Positions 26,753-36,008 of a DNA stretch of 64,000 nt are shown here, one piece after another. The notes beneath the pieces were generated by a model. It made no database searches, had not been told where the DNA came from, and worked only from the letters and a program-made list of their open reading frames with translations. The DNA is from Caballeronia sp. Lep1P3 (GTDB lineage Bacteria > Pseudomonadota > Gammaproteobacteria > Burkholderiales > Burkholderiaceae), in NCBI RefSeq assembly GCF_022879595.1, contig NZ_CP084267.1, positions 434,001 through 498,000 of the forward strand, given 5' to 3'. A program made the translations under genes and the position numbers. The number at the start of each line of letters is the position of its first letter. The first letter of the stretch is position 1.

Positions 26753-27359
26753 ACGCGGAAAGCGCATCGTCGTCGGCATCTCGGGCGCGAGCGGCGCGGT
26801 CATCGGCGTGCGGCTGCTCGCCGCGCTGCGCCGGCTCGGCACGCACGAGACGCACCTGATCGTGTCGCAGTCGGGCGCGGTCACGGCGGCGCAGGAACTC
26901 GGCCTCACGCGCGGCGACATCGACGCGCTCGCGGACGTCGTGCATAACGTGCGCGATATCGGCGCGGCCGTGGCAAGCGGTTCGTTCCTGAGCGACGGCA
27001 TGGTGATTGCGCCGTGTTCCATGAAAACGCTCGCGGGCGTCGCGAACGGCTTCGCGGACAACCTGCTCACGCGCGCCGCCGACGTCATGCTCAAAGAGCG
27101 CCGCCGCCTCGTGCTCGTCGCGCGCGAAACGCCGCTCAATCTCGCGCACTTGCGCAACATGACGCTCGCGACCGAAATGGGCGCCATCGTCATGCCGCCC
27201 GTGCCCGCGTTCTACGCGCATCCGAAGACTATCGACGATGTCGTCGATCACACGGTCGGGCGCATCCTGGATCTGTTCGGCATCGAGCACGGCGAGATCG
27301 CGCGCCGCTGGAGCGGTCTCGCCGACGAATTCGGCAGCCGCGGCGAAGGCAAGGAGTGA
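26745..27359 (+). CDS. hmfG: UbiX-family flavin prenyltransferase
   Basis: A 204-residue enzyme that attaches a dimethylallyl group to FMN to make the prenyl-FMN cofactor of the UbiD partner. Visible motifs are GISGASGAVIG near residues 10-20, APCSMKTLA near 89-97 and RETPLNLAHLRNM near 125-137, all diagnostic for UbiX. The start overlaps the end of the decarboxylase gene by eight bases, so the pair is translationally coupled. A dedicated UbiX beside a catabolic UbiD is the arrangement of HmfF/HmfG. It could also supply the housekeeping UbiD of ubiquinone synthesis. Confidence 0.93.
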   Translation: MAERGKRIVVGISGASGAVIGVRLLAALRRLGTHETHLIVSQSGAVTAAQELGLTRGDIDALADVVHNVRDIGAAVASGSFLSDGMVIAPCSMKTLAGVANGFADNLLTRAADVMLKERRRLVLVARETPLNLAHLRNMTLATEMGAIVMPPVPAFYAHPKTIDDVVDHTVGRILDLFGIEHGEIARRWSGLADEFGSRGEGKE

Positions 27360-27363
27360 AGCC

Positions 27364-30300
27364 ATGAACCAGCGCGATACCGGATTCGCCGACATCAACG
27401 CGCGCGTCGCCGACAGCGATGCAGTCCAGCCCGCGCGTCACGTCGGCCGGCCGATGCAGCGTCTCGAAGACCCCGCGATTCTCACCGGGCGCGGGCGCTA
27501 CGGCGACGATCTCGCGGTCAAGCCCGGCACGTTGCAGGCCGCGATCCTGCGCTCGCCGCACGCGCACGCGGATATCGTGGCCATCGACACGCAAGCGGCA
27601 TCGAAGCTGCATGGCGTGCGCGCGATTCTCACGCGCGACGATCTCCGGCCGTGGTCGCGGCCCTTCGTCGTCGGCGTGAAGTCGCCGATGGAGCAATGGG
27701 CGCTCGCGATGGACCGCGTGCGTTATGTCGGCGAGCCGGTTGCCGTCGTCATGGCGGAATCGCGCGCGATCGCGGAAGACGCGCTCGATCTCATTCGCGT
27801 CGAATACGCGCTGCGCGATCCGGTTACATCCATCGAGCAGTGCTTGCAGGACGACGCGCCCGTTCTGCACGAGCGCGTGGGAACGAACGTCATCAGCGAC
27901 AGGCATTTCCGCTATGGCGACCCCGAAGCGGCGTTCGCGAGCGCGCCGCATCGCGTGAAGCTCACGACGCACTATCCGCGCAACACGTGCGCGCCGATCG
28001 AATGCGGCGTCGTTATCGCGGAGTATCTGTCAGGCGACGAAGGCTACGACGTCACCTCGAATTTCATGGGGCCGTTCTCGCTGCACGCCGTCATGGCGAT
28101 GGCGCTCAACGTGTCCGCCAACCGTCTGCGTCACAAGGCGCCGCGCGATTCCGGCGGCAGCTTCGGCGTGAAGCAGGCCGTGTTTCCGTATGTCGTGCTG
28201 ATGTGCCTCGCTTCGCGCAAGGCGGGCGCGCCGGTGAAGTGGGTCGAGGACCGGCTCGAGCACCTGAGCGCGGCGACCTCGGCGACTGCGCGCCTTTCGA
28301 CCATCGAAGCGGCGGTGCAAGACGACGGGCGCATCGTCGCGCTTTCCTACGATCAACTCGAAGACGTGGGCGGCTACGTGCGCGCACCCGAGCCCGCGAC
28401 GTTCTACCGGATGCACGGCTGTCTGACGGGCGCGTATGCGATCGACAATCTCATCGTGCGCAATCGCGTGGTGCTCACCAACAAGACGCCGAGCGGCCTC
28501 GTGCGCGGCTTCGGCGGACCGCAGGTCTATTTCGCGCTGGAGCGGCTGGTTCAGCGCATCGCCGTCGAATTGAAGCTCGACGTGCTCGATGTCTATCGCC
28601 GCAACTTCGTGCCCGCCGATGCGTTTCCGTATCGCGCGGCAGCCGGCGCGCTGCTCGATTCCGGCAACTATCAGGAAGCGCTGCGGCGCTCGGTCAGCGA
28701 AGGCGGCTACGGCGAACTCGCCGCGCGGCGCGATGCGGCCCGCAAGGAAGGGCGTCTCTATGGCATCGGCTTCGCGGCGATCGTGGAGCCGTCGGTGTCG
28801 AACATGGGCTACATCACGACCGTGATGCCGCCCGAGGCGCGCAAGAAGGCCGGGCCGAAGAACGGCGCGATCGCGAGCGCGACGGTGAGCGTCGATCTGC
28901 TGGGCGGCGTCGTCGTCACGATCGCATCGACGCCGGCCGGACAGGGCCACATGACGGTGTGCGCGCAAGTCGTCGCGGACGTGCTCGGGCTGGACCCGAA
29001 GGACATCGTCGTGAACGTCGAGTTCGACACGCACAAGGACGCGTGGTCCGTCGCGGCGGGCAACTATTCGAGCCGTTTCGCGGGCGCGGTGGCCGGCACG
29101 GTGCATCTCGCGGCGACGCGCGTGCGCGACAAGCTCGCCCGCATTCTCGCGAAGCAGTTCGGCTGCGCGCCCGGCGACGTGCATTTCGAAGGCGCGCGCA
29201 TTTATCCGAAGGACGCGCGGGACCGCGCGCTGCCGTTCGCGCGCGCCGCGAGCAACGCGCCGCACTGGGCGCCGGCGTTGCTGCCCGAGGGCGACGAGCC
29301 GGGCCTGCGCGAAACCGTGTTCTGGTCGCCGCCGCACATGGACGCGCCCGACGAAGCGGACCGCATCAACACGTCGGCGGCGTATGGCTTCGCGTTCGAC
29401 ATGTGCGGCGTCGAAGTGGACCGCGCGACGGGGCGCGTGCGTATCGACCGGTACGTGACGGTGCACGACGCGGGCACGATCCTCAATCCCGCGCTCGCGG
29501 ACGGCCAGATTCGCGGCGCGTTCGCGCAAGGGCTCGGCGCGGCGCTGATGGAAGAGTTCCGCTATGGCGCGGACGGCAGCTTCCAGTCCGGCACGCTCGC
29601 CGACTATCTGATGCCGACGACCTGCGAAGTCCCCGATCCGGTGATCGTGCATCTCGAAACGCCGTCGCCGTTCACGCCGCTCGGCGCGAAAGGACTCGGC
29701 GAAGGCAACAACATGAGCACGCCGCCGTGCATCGCGAATGCGGTGGCCGATGCGCTCGGCGTCGCGGACATTCGCCTTCCGCTCACGCCGCAAAAGGTGA
29801 TGGCGATGATCGGCATCGACGATCCCGAACCGTCGCGCCCCGAATATCGCGAAGCGCCCGCGACGAAGCCCGCGGCGCCCGGCGGCGGCCGCGCGCTCAC
29901 GGCGCAAGGCACGGTCGATCTGCCCGCGACGCCCGAAGCGGTGTTCGCCGTGCTGCTCGACCCGAAGGCGCTCGCCAATGTCATTCCCGGCTGTCACGCG
30001 CTGGAAGAAACCGCCCCGAACCAGTATCGCGCGGATGTGACGGTGGGCGTGGGCATGATCAAGGCGCGTTTCGAGGCGCGCATCGGCTTGTCGGAAATCG
30101 ACGCGCCGCGCCGCCTGCGTCTCGCGGGCGCGGGCATGTCGCCGCTCGGCAGCGCGCGCGGCAACGGTCTCGTCGAACTGACGCCGCACGCGGGCGGCAC
30201 GCGGCTCACGTATGACTACGAGGCGCAAGTGTCCGGCAAGGTCGCGGCGGTCGGCGGCCGCATGCTCGAAGGCGCGGCGAAGGTCGTGCTCCGGCAGTTG

Positions 30301-30396
30301 TTCGAATCCCTCGGGCGGCAGGCGGCGGGCAAGCCGGTGCAGACGCGCGGCTCGTGGATCGCAAGACTTCTTGCACGTTTCAGGAGGCACGCATGA
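27364..30396 (+). CDS. hmfA: Molybdenum dehydrogenase large subunit fused to a CoxG-like SRPBCC domain (candidate 2-furoyl-CoA dehydrogenase)
   Basis: A 1010-residue protein. Residues about 30-790 are the xanthine dehydrogenase/CO dehydrogenase large subunit holding the molybdopterin cofactor, with GGSFG at 264-268, a RGFGGPQ motif and the active-site Glu780 in AKGLGEG. Residues about 843-985 form a separate SRPBCC domain of the CoxG type (VDLPATPEAVFAVLLDP start), the kind that helps mature or localise molybdenum hydroxylases. With the FAD and 2Fe-2S subunits encoded next it would hydroxylate 2-furoyl-CoA at C5. The ATG at 27364 is used, four bases after the UbiX stop, and the upstream open frame lies inside that gene. 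The end overlaps the next start in ATGA form. The SRPBCC fusion is a notable feature. Confidence 0.9.
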   Translation: MNQRDTGFADINARVADSDAVQPARHVGRPMQRLEDPAILTGRGRYGDDLAVKPGTLQAAILRSPHAHADIVAIDTQAASKLHGVRAILTRDDLRPWSRPFVVGVKSPMEQWALAMDRVRYVGEPVAVVMAESRAIAEDALDLIRVEYALRDPVTSIEQCLQDDAPVLHERVGTNVISDRHFRYGDPEAAFASAPHRVKLTTHYPRNTCAPIECGVVIAEYLSGDEGYDVTSNFMGPFSLHAVMAMALNVSANRLRHKAPRDSGGSFGVKQAVFPYVVLMCLASRKAGAPVKWVEDRLEHLSAATSATARLSTIEAAVQDDGRIVALSYDQLEDVGGYVRAPEPATFYRMHGCLTGAYAIDNLIVRNRVVLTNKTPSGLVRGFGGPQVYFALERLVQRIAVELKLDVLDVYRRNFVPADAFPYRAAAGALLDSGNYQEALRRSVSEGGYGELAARRDAARKEGRLYGIGFAAIVEPSVSNMGYITTVMPPEARKKAGPKNGAIASATVSVDLLGGVVVTIASTPAGQGHMTVCAQVVADVLGLDPKDIVVNVEFDTHKDAWSVAAGNYSSRFAGAVAGTVHLAATRVRDKLARILAKQFGCAPGDVHFEGARIYPKDARDRALPFARAASNAPHWAPALLPEGDEPGLRETVFWSPPHMDAPDEADRINTSAAYGFAFDMCGVEVDRATGRVRIDRYVTVHDAGTILNPALADGQIRGAFAQGLGAALMEEFRYGADGSFQSGTLADYLMPTTCEVPDPVIVHLETPSPFTPLGAKGLGEGNNMSTPPCIANAVADALGVADIRLPLTPQKVMAMIGIDDPEPSRPEYREAPATKPAAPGGGRALTAQGTVDLPATPEAVFAVLLDPKALANVIPGCHALEETAPNQYRADVTVGVGMIKARFEARIGLSEIDAPRRLRLAGAGMSPLGSARGNGLVELTPHAGGTRLTYDYEAQVSGKVAAVGGRMLEGAAKVVLRQLFESLGRQAAGKPVQTRGSWIARLLARFRRHA

Positions 30397-31214
30397 AGCC
30401 CGCATCGTTCGACTATCTGCGCGCCAAGACGACGCAGGACGCGCTCGATGCGCTCGCGCAATACGGCGAGGACGCGCGCATTCTGGCGGGCGGGCAATCG
30501 CTGATGGCGGTGCTCAACATGCGGCTCGCCCAGCCGCGCGTGCTCGTCGATGTCTCGCGCACCGCCGAACTCGATGCCGTGCGCGTCGACGACCGAGCGG
30601 GGCATCTCGTCGTGAGCGCGGCGGCGACGCAAGGCAGCGTCGAATGGCGCGGCACGCTGCAAGACGAAGTGCCGATGCTCGCGATGGCGTTCCCGAATAT
30701 CTCGCATTTTCAGATCCGCAATCGCGGGACGGTGTGCGGTTCCATCGCGCATGCCGATCCGAGCGCCGAACTGCCGCTCGTGCTGAGCGCGCTCGGCGGC
30801 GACGTGCTGCTGCGCTCGAAGAAGAAGCGCCGCACGCTCGCGGCGAAGGACTTCTTTCAGGGAATGCTGATGACCGCGCGCGAGCCGGACGAACTCGTGG
30901 AAGCCGTGCGCTTTCCGCTGAAAAGACCGGGCGAGCGCTACGCATTCACCGAATTTTCCGCGCGCCACGGCGATTTCGCGGTGGTCGCGTGCGCGGCGGC
31001 CGTCACGGACGATTCGATTCGCATCGCGGTGGGCGGCGTCGCGGACAGGCCGGTTGCGGAAACGTGGCCGCGTCTCTCGGGCGACGATCTGCGCGGCGCG
31101 CTGAACGATTTGAGTTGGAAACTGAACGCGCAGGACGACGCGCACATCAGCGCGAAGTATCGCCGGCACCTGGTCCGGCAACTCGGATGGCGCGTGATCG
31201 AGGAGGCGAAGTGA
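30393..31214 (+). CDS. hmfB: Molybdenum dehydrogenase FAD-binding subunit
   Basis: A 273-residue CoxM-type medium subunit. The FAD loops are recognisable as LAGGQSLMAVLNMRL near residues 31-45 and NRGTVCGSIAHADPSAE near 110-126, with the C-terminal CO_deh_flav_C domain (FSARHGDFAVV onward). It passes electrons from the 2Fe-2S clusters to an acceptor. The ATG at 30393 overlaps the previous stop and has AGGAGG eight bases upstream. The end overlaps the next GTG start. In the furan pathway this is the middle subunit of furoyl-CoA dehydrogenase; the same fold also serves CO, nicotinate and quinoline oxidation. Confidence 0.91.
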   Translation: MKPASFDYLRAKTTQDALDALAQYGEDARILAGGQSLMAVLNMRLAQPRVLVDVSRTAELDAVRVDDRAGHLVVSAAATQGSVEWRGTLQDEVPMLAMAFPNISHFQIRNRGTVCGSIAHADPSAELPLVLSALGGDVLLRSKKKRRTLAAKDFFQGMLMTAREPDELVEAVRFPLKRPGERYAFTEFSARHGDFAVVACAAAVTDDSIRIAVGGVADRPVAETWPRLSGDDLRGALNDLSWKLNAQDDAHISAKYRRHLVRQLGWRVIEEAK

Positions 31215-31762
31215 GCAACACGGCGGACAACATCATGCGGCACGGCGAGCAGCAGCGCATCACGCTGACGCTCAACGGCCGCGAAAGAAGCGGTCATTGC
31301 GAGCCGCGCGAACTGCTGTCGGATTTCATCCGGCACGAACTCGGCGCGACCGGCACGCACGTCGGCTGCGAGCATGGCGTGTGTGGCGCATGCACGGTGC
31401 ACGTGGATGGCATCGCGGCGCGCTCGTGCCTGATGCTGGCCGTGCAGGCCGACGGACGGCGCATCGACACGGTCGAAGGCCTCGCGCCCGGGCAAACGCT
31501 CGGCGATCTGCAGCAGGCGTTCCAGCGGCATCACGCGCTGCAGTGCGGCTTCTGCACGGCGGGCATTCTGATGTCGTGCGCGGACTATCTGAAGCGCGTA
31601 CCGAATCCCACCGAGGAGCAAGTGCGCGAGATGCTGTCCGGGCACATCTGCCGCTGCACCGGTTACACGCCGATCGTCGCGGCCGTGCTGGACGCGGCCG
31701 CGCGCCGTCAGTCGGGCGAGGCGGGCGAGGGGAACGAGGCGAAGGAGGCCGAACATGCTTGA
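31211..31762 (+). CDS. hmfC: Molybdenum dehydrogenase [2Fe-2S] subunit
   Basis: A 183-residue small subunit with two clusters. The plant-ferredoxin type site uses Cys53, Cys58, Cys61 and Cys73, and the helical-domain site uses Cys112, Cys115, Cys147 and Cys149 (QCGFC and CRCTGY). I chose the GTG at 31211, which overlaps the preceding stop as GTGA and has GAGGAGG just upstream; an ATG at 31235 would trim eight residues. The open frame upstream of the GTG is inside the FAD-subunit gene. The C-terminal 20 residues are charged and Glu-rich, beyond the usual domain end. It joins the large and FAD subunits as the electron relay. Confidence 0.93.
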   Translation: MSNTADNIMRHGEQQRITLTLNGRERSGHCEPRELLSDFIRHELGATGTHVGCEHGVCGACTVHVDGIAARSCLMLAVQADGRRIDTVEGLAPGQTLGDLQQAFQRHHALQCGFCTAGILMSCADYLKRVPNPTEEQVREMLSGHICRCTGYTPIVAAVLDAAARRQSGEAGEGNEAKEAEHA

Positions 31763-33317
31763 TCTCGGCCGCACCTTCCTGCAAAGCGTCGAGCGCAGCC
31801 CGGACGCGCTCGCGCTCGTCGATGGCGACGTGCAACTGACATATGCCGCGTGGCATCGCGTGATTCTGAATGTCGCCGATGGCCTGCGCGAACTCGGCCT
31901 GCAACGCGGCGACCGGCTGCTCGTCGTGCTGCAGAACCGCTGGGAAATGGCGACGCTGCACTGGGCCGGCCAGTTCGCGGGCATCGTGATCGTGCCGCTC
32001 AACTGGCGCGCGAAGCCCGACGAACTCGAATACTGCGTGACGGACGCGGGCGTGAAGGCGATCGTCTACGAACCCGTTTGCGCCGATGCGGTGGCGCAAA
32101 GCGCATCGGCGCAGAACGTGCCGCGCATCGGTCTCGACGATGTCGCGGGCCGTACGATGACCTTCGACGCACTCATGGCGGAACGCGAGCGCGAACGCAC
32201 CGGCGAGACGGTGCACGCCACCGCCGACGACATCTCGCTCATCCTCTATACATCCGGCACGACCGGCAAGGCGAAGGGCGTGCCGCGCCGTCATCGGCAC
32301 GAACGCGCGGGCGCGCTCGCGCACGTCGCGCAAAACCTGTATCGGCGCGGCGAAAGAACGCTCGGTGTGATGCCGCTCTATCACACGATGGGCGTGCGCT
32401 CGCTGCTTTCGATGGCGCTCGTCGATGGCGTGTTCGTCTGCGTGCGGCGCTGGAACGCGAAGCTCGCGCTCGACTCCATCGCGGGCCACGCGCTGACGTG
32501 CCTCTATCTCGTGCCGACGCTTTATCACGATCTGCTCGCCGACAGCGCATTCGCGAGCACGGATACGTCGTCGGTCAGAAAGCTCGGCTTCGCGGGCGCG
32601 CCGATGAACGACGGCCTGCTCAAGCGCCTCTCGGCCGCCTTCGAGCCGGACCTTTTCGTGAATCACTACGGCTCGTCCGAGGTCTACACGTTCAGCATCG
32701 ATCAGGACGCCACGAAAAAGCCCGGCAGCGCGGGGCGCGCGGGCATCAATACGCGGCTGCGCGTGGCGAAGCTCGACGCCGTTTCGCCCGACGACATCGC
32801 CGCGACGGGCGAGGAAGGCCAGATCATCGCGGACCTGCTCGGCGACGAAGCGTTCGAAGGCTACTGGAACCGCCCGGACGCGAACGCGAAGTCGCTGCGC
32901 GACGGCTGGTACTTCACCGGCGACACCGGCTACTTCGACCGTGACGGCGATCTCTACGTGACGGGCCGCGTCGACGACATGATCATCAGCGGCGGCGAGA
33001 ACATCTCGCCGGTGGACATCGAATCGGTGTTGTCGCTGCATCCGGCTGTCGATGAAGTCGCGGTCGCGGGCGTGAAGGACGAGCGCTGGGGCCAGCGCGT
33101 CGTCGCGTTCATCAAGCGCCGCGAGTACGTGGACGCCGAAACGCTCGACGGCTGGTGCCGCCAGTCCGATCTCGTCAATTTCAAGCGGCCGCGCGACTAC
33201 GTGTTCGTCGACGACATTCCGAAGTCGCCGGTCGGCAAGATACTGCGCCGCAAGCTGCAGGCGGGCGAATACGCGAGCGACGCCAACGCTCGACCCACAC
33301 AGACTACGAAGGAGTAA
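31755..33317 (+). CDS. hmfD: AMP-forming acyl-CoA synthetase (candidate 2-furoyl-CoA synthetase)
   Basis: A 520-residue member of the ANL adenylating family. The P-loop reads LYTSGTTGKAKG near residues 163-174, the adenine site NHYGSSEVY, then YFTGDTGY and GRVDDMIISGGENISP in the hinge, and the C-terminal catalytic Lys in PVGKILRR. It would activate a carboxylic acid to its CoA thioester, using ATP. It overlaps the 2Fe-2S subunit gene by eight bases and is followed six bases later by the enoyl-CoA hydratase-family gene. In this context 2-furoate is the most likely acid, making the substrate for the molybdenum dehydrogenase. Benzoate-like aromatic acids would be the alternative. Confidence 0.9.
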   Translation: MLDLGRTFLQSVERSPDALALVDGDVQLTYAAWHRVILNVADGLRELGLQRGDRLLVVLQNRWEMATLHWAGQFAGIVIVPLNWRAKPDELEYCVTDAGVKAIVYEPVCADAVAQSASAQNVPRIGLDDVAGRTMTFDALMAERERERTGETVHATADDISLILYTSGTTGKAKGVPRRHRHERAGALAHVAQNLYRRGERTLGVMPLYHTMGVRSLLSMALVDGVFVCVRRWNAKLALDSIAGHALTCLYLVPTLYHDLLADSAFASTDTSSVRKLGFAGAPMNDGLLKRLSAAFEPDLFVNHYGSSEVYTFSIDQDATKKPGSAGRAGINTRLRVAKLDAVSPDDIAATGEEGQIIADLLGDEAFEGYWNRPDANAKSLRDGWYFTGDTGYFDRDGDLYVTGRVDDMIISGGENISPVDIESVLSLHPAVDEVAVAGVKDERWGQRVVAFIKRREYVDAETLDGWCRQSDLVNFKRPRDYVFVDDIPKSPVGKILRRKLQAGEYASDANARPTQTTKE

Positions 33318-33323
33318 TTCCAC

Positions 33324-34130
33324 ATGAGCGATTTGAACCATCGCGGCCAGACGCTGCTGCAAGACCTCGACGGCTTTTCGGTCGAAATCGACGCCGCCCG
33401 GGAGCGCGCCGACATCATCCTGCATCGTCCGCCGCTCAACGTCATTTCGATGCACGCGCGCGACCAGCTTCGCACGGTGTTCGAAGCACTGGACGACGAC
33501 GAGCGCGTGCGCGTGATCGTCGTGCGCGCGAAGGGCGAGCACTTTTCGAGCGGCGGCGACATCAAGGGCTTTCTCGAAGCGTCGCCGGAGCATGTGTCGA
33601 AGCTCGCATGGAACATCGCCGCGCCCGCGCGCTGCTCGAAGCCGGTTATCGCGGCCAATCGCGGCTTCTGCTTCGGCGTGGGTTTCGAGTTGTCGCTCGC
33701 ATGCGATTTCCGCATCGTCACCGAAACGACGTTCTACGCGCTGCCGGAGCAGAAGCTCGGCCAGATTCCCGGCTCGGGCGGCTCGGCGCGCCTTCAGGCG
33801 ATGGTCGGCATCGGCCGCACGAAGGACATCGTGATGCGCTCGCGCCGCATTCCCGGCAAGCAGGCTTACGAATGGGGCATCGCGGTGGACTGCGTGCCGG
33901 ACACCGAACTGGAAGCCGCCACCGATGCGCTCGTCGACGAACTGCGCGCGTTCTCGCCGCTCGCGCAGCGCACCGCGAAGAAGCTCCTGAACGATTCGGA
34001 GGACGCGCCGCTTTCCATCGCGATCGAACTGGAAGGCCATTGCTATAGCCGCCTGCGCTCGTCCGACGATTTCCGCGAGGGCGTCGAAGCGTTTCACGGC
34101 AAGAGGAAGCCGGCGTTCCGCGGAAGCTGA
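33324..34130 (+). CDS. hmfE: Enoyl-CoA hydratase/isomerase-family protein (candidate HmfE)
   Basis: A 268-residue crotonase-fold enzyme. The first oxyanion-hole segment is EHFSSGGDIKGF near residues 72-83, and the second is NRGFCFGVGFELSLACDF near 111-128, followed by PEQKLGQIPGSGGSARL. It begins after AAGGAG, spaced eight to nine bases from the ATG. In the furan pathway the crotonase-family HmfE is assigned to the late steps, after 5-hydroxy-2-furoyl-CoA opens to 2-oxoglutaryl-CoA, releasing 2-oxoglutarate. Family is sure; the exact reaction is taken from the known pathway and not from residues. Confidence 0.87.
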   Translation: MSDLNHRGQTLLQDLDGFSVEIDAARERADIILHRPPLNVISMHARDQLRTVFEALDDDERVRVIVVRAKGEHFSSGGDIKGFLEASPEHVSKLAWNIAAPARCSKPVIAANRGFCFGVGFELSLACDFRIVTETTFYALPEQKLGQIPGSGGSARLQAMVGIGRTKDIVMRSRRIPGKQAYEWGIAVDCVPDTELEAATDALVDELRAFSPLAQRTAKKLLNDSEDAPLSIAIELEGHCYSRLRSSDDFREGVEAFHGKRKPAFRGS

Positions 34131-34165
34131 TCGGCGGCGCCGCATACAAGAACAGGAGACACGCG

Positions 34166-35914
34166 ATGGAACGCTTCGATTACGTGATCGTGGGCGGCGG
34201 TTCGGCGGGATGCGTGCTCGCGCACCGGCTGTCGGCGGTGCCGTCGCTGCGCGTCGCGCTGATCGAAGCCGGCGCCGACACGCCGCCCGGCGCGGTGCCC
34301 GCGGCCATTCTCGACAGCTATCCGATGCCGGTGTTCTGCGGCGACACCTACATCTGGCCCGAACTGAAGGCGAAAGCCACGAAGGACGCCGCGCCGCGCG
34401 TGTACGAGCAGGGCCGCGTGATGGGCGGCGGCTCCAGCATCAACGTGCAGTCGGCCAATCGCGGCCTGCCGCGCGACTACGACGAATGGGCCGCGACGGG
34501 CGCGCACGGCTGGGCGTGGCGCGACGTGCTGCCGTACTTCCGCAAGCTGGAGCGCGACGTGAACTTTCCGGGCGGCGAGTTGCACGGCAGCGACGGCCCT
34601 GTGCCGATCCGCCGCATCATGCCGAAGGACTGGCCCGCGTTCTGCCATGCGTTCGCGAAGGGCTTGCGCGCGAACGGCGTCGCCGAGTTGCAGGACCAGA
34701 ACGGCGAGTTCGGCGACGGCTTCTTTCCCGGCGCGTTCTCGAATATCGACGACAAGCGCGTGTCCACGGCCATCGCCTATCTGGACGAAGCCACGCGCAA
34801 GCGTCCGACTCTCGCGGTGTTTTCGAATCTGCGCGTCGAGCGCATCGTGATGGAAGGCGCGGCGGCGCGTGGCGTGATCGCGGTGGCGGCGAGCGGCGAG
34901 CGCGTGCGCTTCGATGCCGGCGAGGTCGTGCTGAGCGCGGGCGCGTTGCAATCGCCGGCGCTGCTCTTGCGCGCGGGCATCGGCGATGCGCGCGAACTCG
35001 CGGCGCTCGGCATCGCGTGCGCGGTCGATTTACCGGGCGTCGGGCGCAATCTCCAGGATCATCCGTCGCTCACGTTCTGCCATTTTCTCGAACCGCGTTT
35101 CCGGATGCCGCTCGCGCGGCGCCGCGCCAGCATGATGGCCGCGCGCCTCAGTTCCGGCGTCGCGGGCTGCGACGAGTCCGATTTGTACTTGTCGAGCGCG
35201 ACGCGCGCGGCGTGGCACGAACTCGGCAACCGGCTCGGCCTGTTCTTTCTGTGGTGCAACCGGCCGTATTCGCGGGGCCGCGTGCAGCTCGCATCGTCCG
35301 ATGCGGCCGCCGCGCCGCGCGTCGATCTCAACCTGCTCGACGACGAGCGCGACGTGCAGCGCCTTGCCGCCGGCGTGCGGATGCTTGCGCGCGTGGTTCA
35401 GGCGTCGGGTCTCGGACACGATGCTGACGATGGGCGCGACTTCTTTCCCGCCGCGTTCTCGCCGCGCGTCAAGGCGATGAGCCAGGTCGGCGAAGGCAAC
35501 GCGCTGCTCACGAAGGCGCTCGGCGCGCTGCTCGATACGCCCGCGCCGATGCGCCGCTTCCTGATCGACCGCTTCTTCACGCGCGGGCTGAATATGGCCG
35601 CGCTCCTCGCCGACGAGCGCGCACTCGCCGATTTCATCCGCGCGAACGTGTTCGGCGTGTGGCACGCGAGCGGAACATGCCGAATGGGCGGCGCGCACGA
35701 CCGCGACGCCGTCACGGATACCGAAGGCCGCGTGCATGGCGCGCGGGGCTTGCGCGTGGTCGATGCATCGCTGATGCCGAGACTGCCATCGGCCAATACG
35801 AACATACCGACCATCATGATCGCCGAGAAGATCGCCGACGCGATGATCGCGCAACGACGCGCGAGCGAAGCTACCAACGTGTTGGGAACGCCCCCGCTCG
35901 CCGCCGCGCACTGA
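34166..35914 (+). CDS. hmfH: GMC-family FAD oxidoreductase (candidate HMF/furfural oxidoreductase)
   Basis: A 582-residue glucose-methanol-choline oxidoreductase. FAD binding is by VGGGSAGCVLAHRLS near residues 9-23 and the PROSITE-type GRVMGGGSSIN near 86-96. The C-terminal active-site His lies in WHASGTCRMG, followed by DASLMPRLPSANTNIPTIMIAEK. AGGAGA stands nine bases before the ATG. Homologous HmfH oxidises HMF-derived alcohols and aldehydes stepwise towards furandicarboxylate, and such FAD enzymes may pass electrons to O2 or another acceptor. It is 35 bases after the hydratase-family gene in the furan operon. Choline and other alcohol oxidases share this fold, so the assignment leans on the cluster. 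Confidence 0.9.
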   Translation: MERFDYVIVGGGSAGCVLAHRLSAVPSLRVALIEAGADTPPGAVPAAILDSYPMPVFCGDTYIWPELKAKATKDAAPRVYEQGRVMGGGSSINVQSANRGLPRDYDEWAATGAHGWAWRDVLPYFRKLERDVNFPGGELHGSDGPVPIRRIMPKDWPAFCHAFAKGLRANGVAELQDQNGEFGDGFFPGAFSNIDDKRVSTAIAYLDEATRKRPTLAVFSNLRVERIVMEGAAARGVIAVAASGERVRFDAGEVVLSAGALQSPALLLRAGIGDARELAALGIACAVDLPGVGRNLQDHPSLTFCHFLEPRFRMPLARRRASMMAARLSSGVAGCDESDLYLSSATRAAWHELGNRLGLFFLWCNRPYSRGRVQLASSDAAAAPRVDLNLLDDERDVQRLAAGVRMLARVVQASGLGHDADDGRDFFPAAFSPRVKAMSQVGEGNALLTKALGALLDTPAPMRRFLIDRFFTRGLNMAALLADERALADFIRANVFGVWHASGTCRMGGAHDRDAVTDTEGRVHGARGLRVVDASLMPRLPSANTNIPTIMIAEKIADAMIAQRRASEATNVLGTPPLAAAH

Positions 35915-36008
35915 TTTTTTCAACCTCAACAAGAGCACGCATATAACAAAACGTGCCGCGACACGGGGGCGATCGAAAGACGGCCCGGTGACAAACTAGG
36001 AGATGCAA

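Noticed and set aside
28030..30405. 791-residue open frame on the reverse strand
   Set aside because: Antisense to the molybdenum dehydrogenase large-subunit gene; no motif, same codon-bias artefact.
30212..31210. 333-codon extension of the 2Fe-2S subunit
   Set aside because: It lies within the large and FAD subunit genes. The GTG at 31211 has a ribosome site and a normal family N-terminus.
31326..34145. 939-residue open frame on the reverse strand
   Set aside because: It lies antisense to four well-identified genes (2Fe-2S subunit, synthetase, crotonase-family, GMC). Its Arg/Ala/His/Asp-rich composition is the normal mirror image of GC-biased codons.
27409..35900. CO dehydrogenase (coxSML) as the function of the molybdenum dehydrogenase
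   Set aside because: The catalytic loop and gene order do not indicate CO oxidation, and the neighbours (UbiD/UbiX, synthetase, crotonase-family, GMC, LysR pair) point to furan acids.
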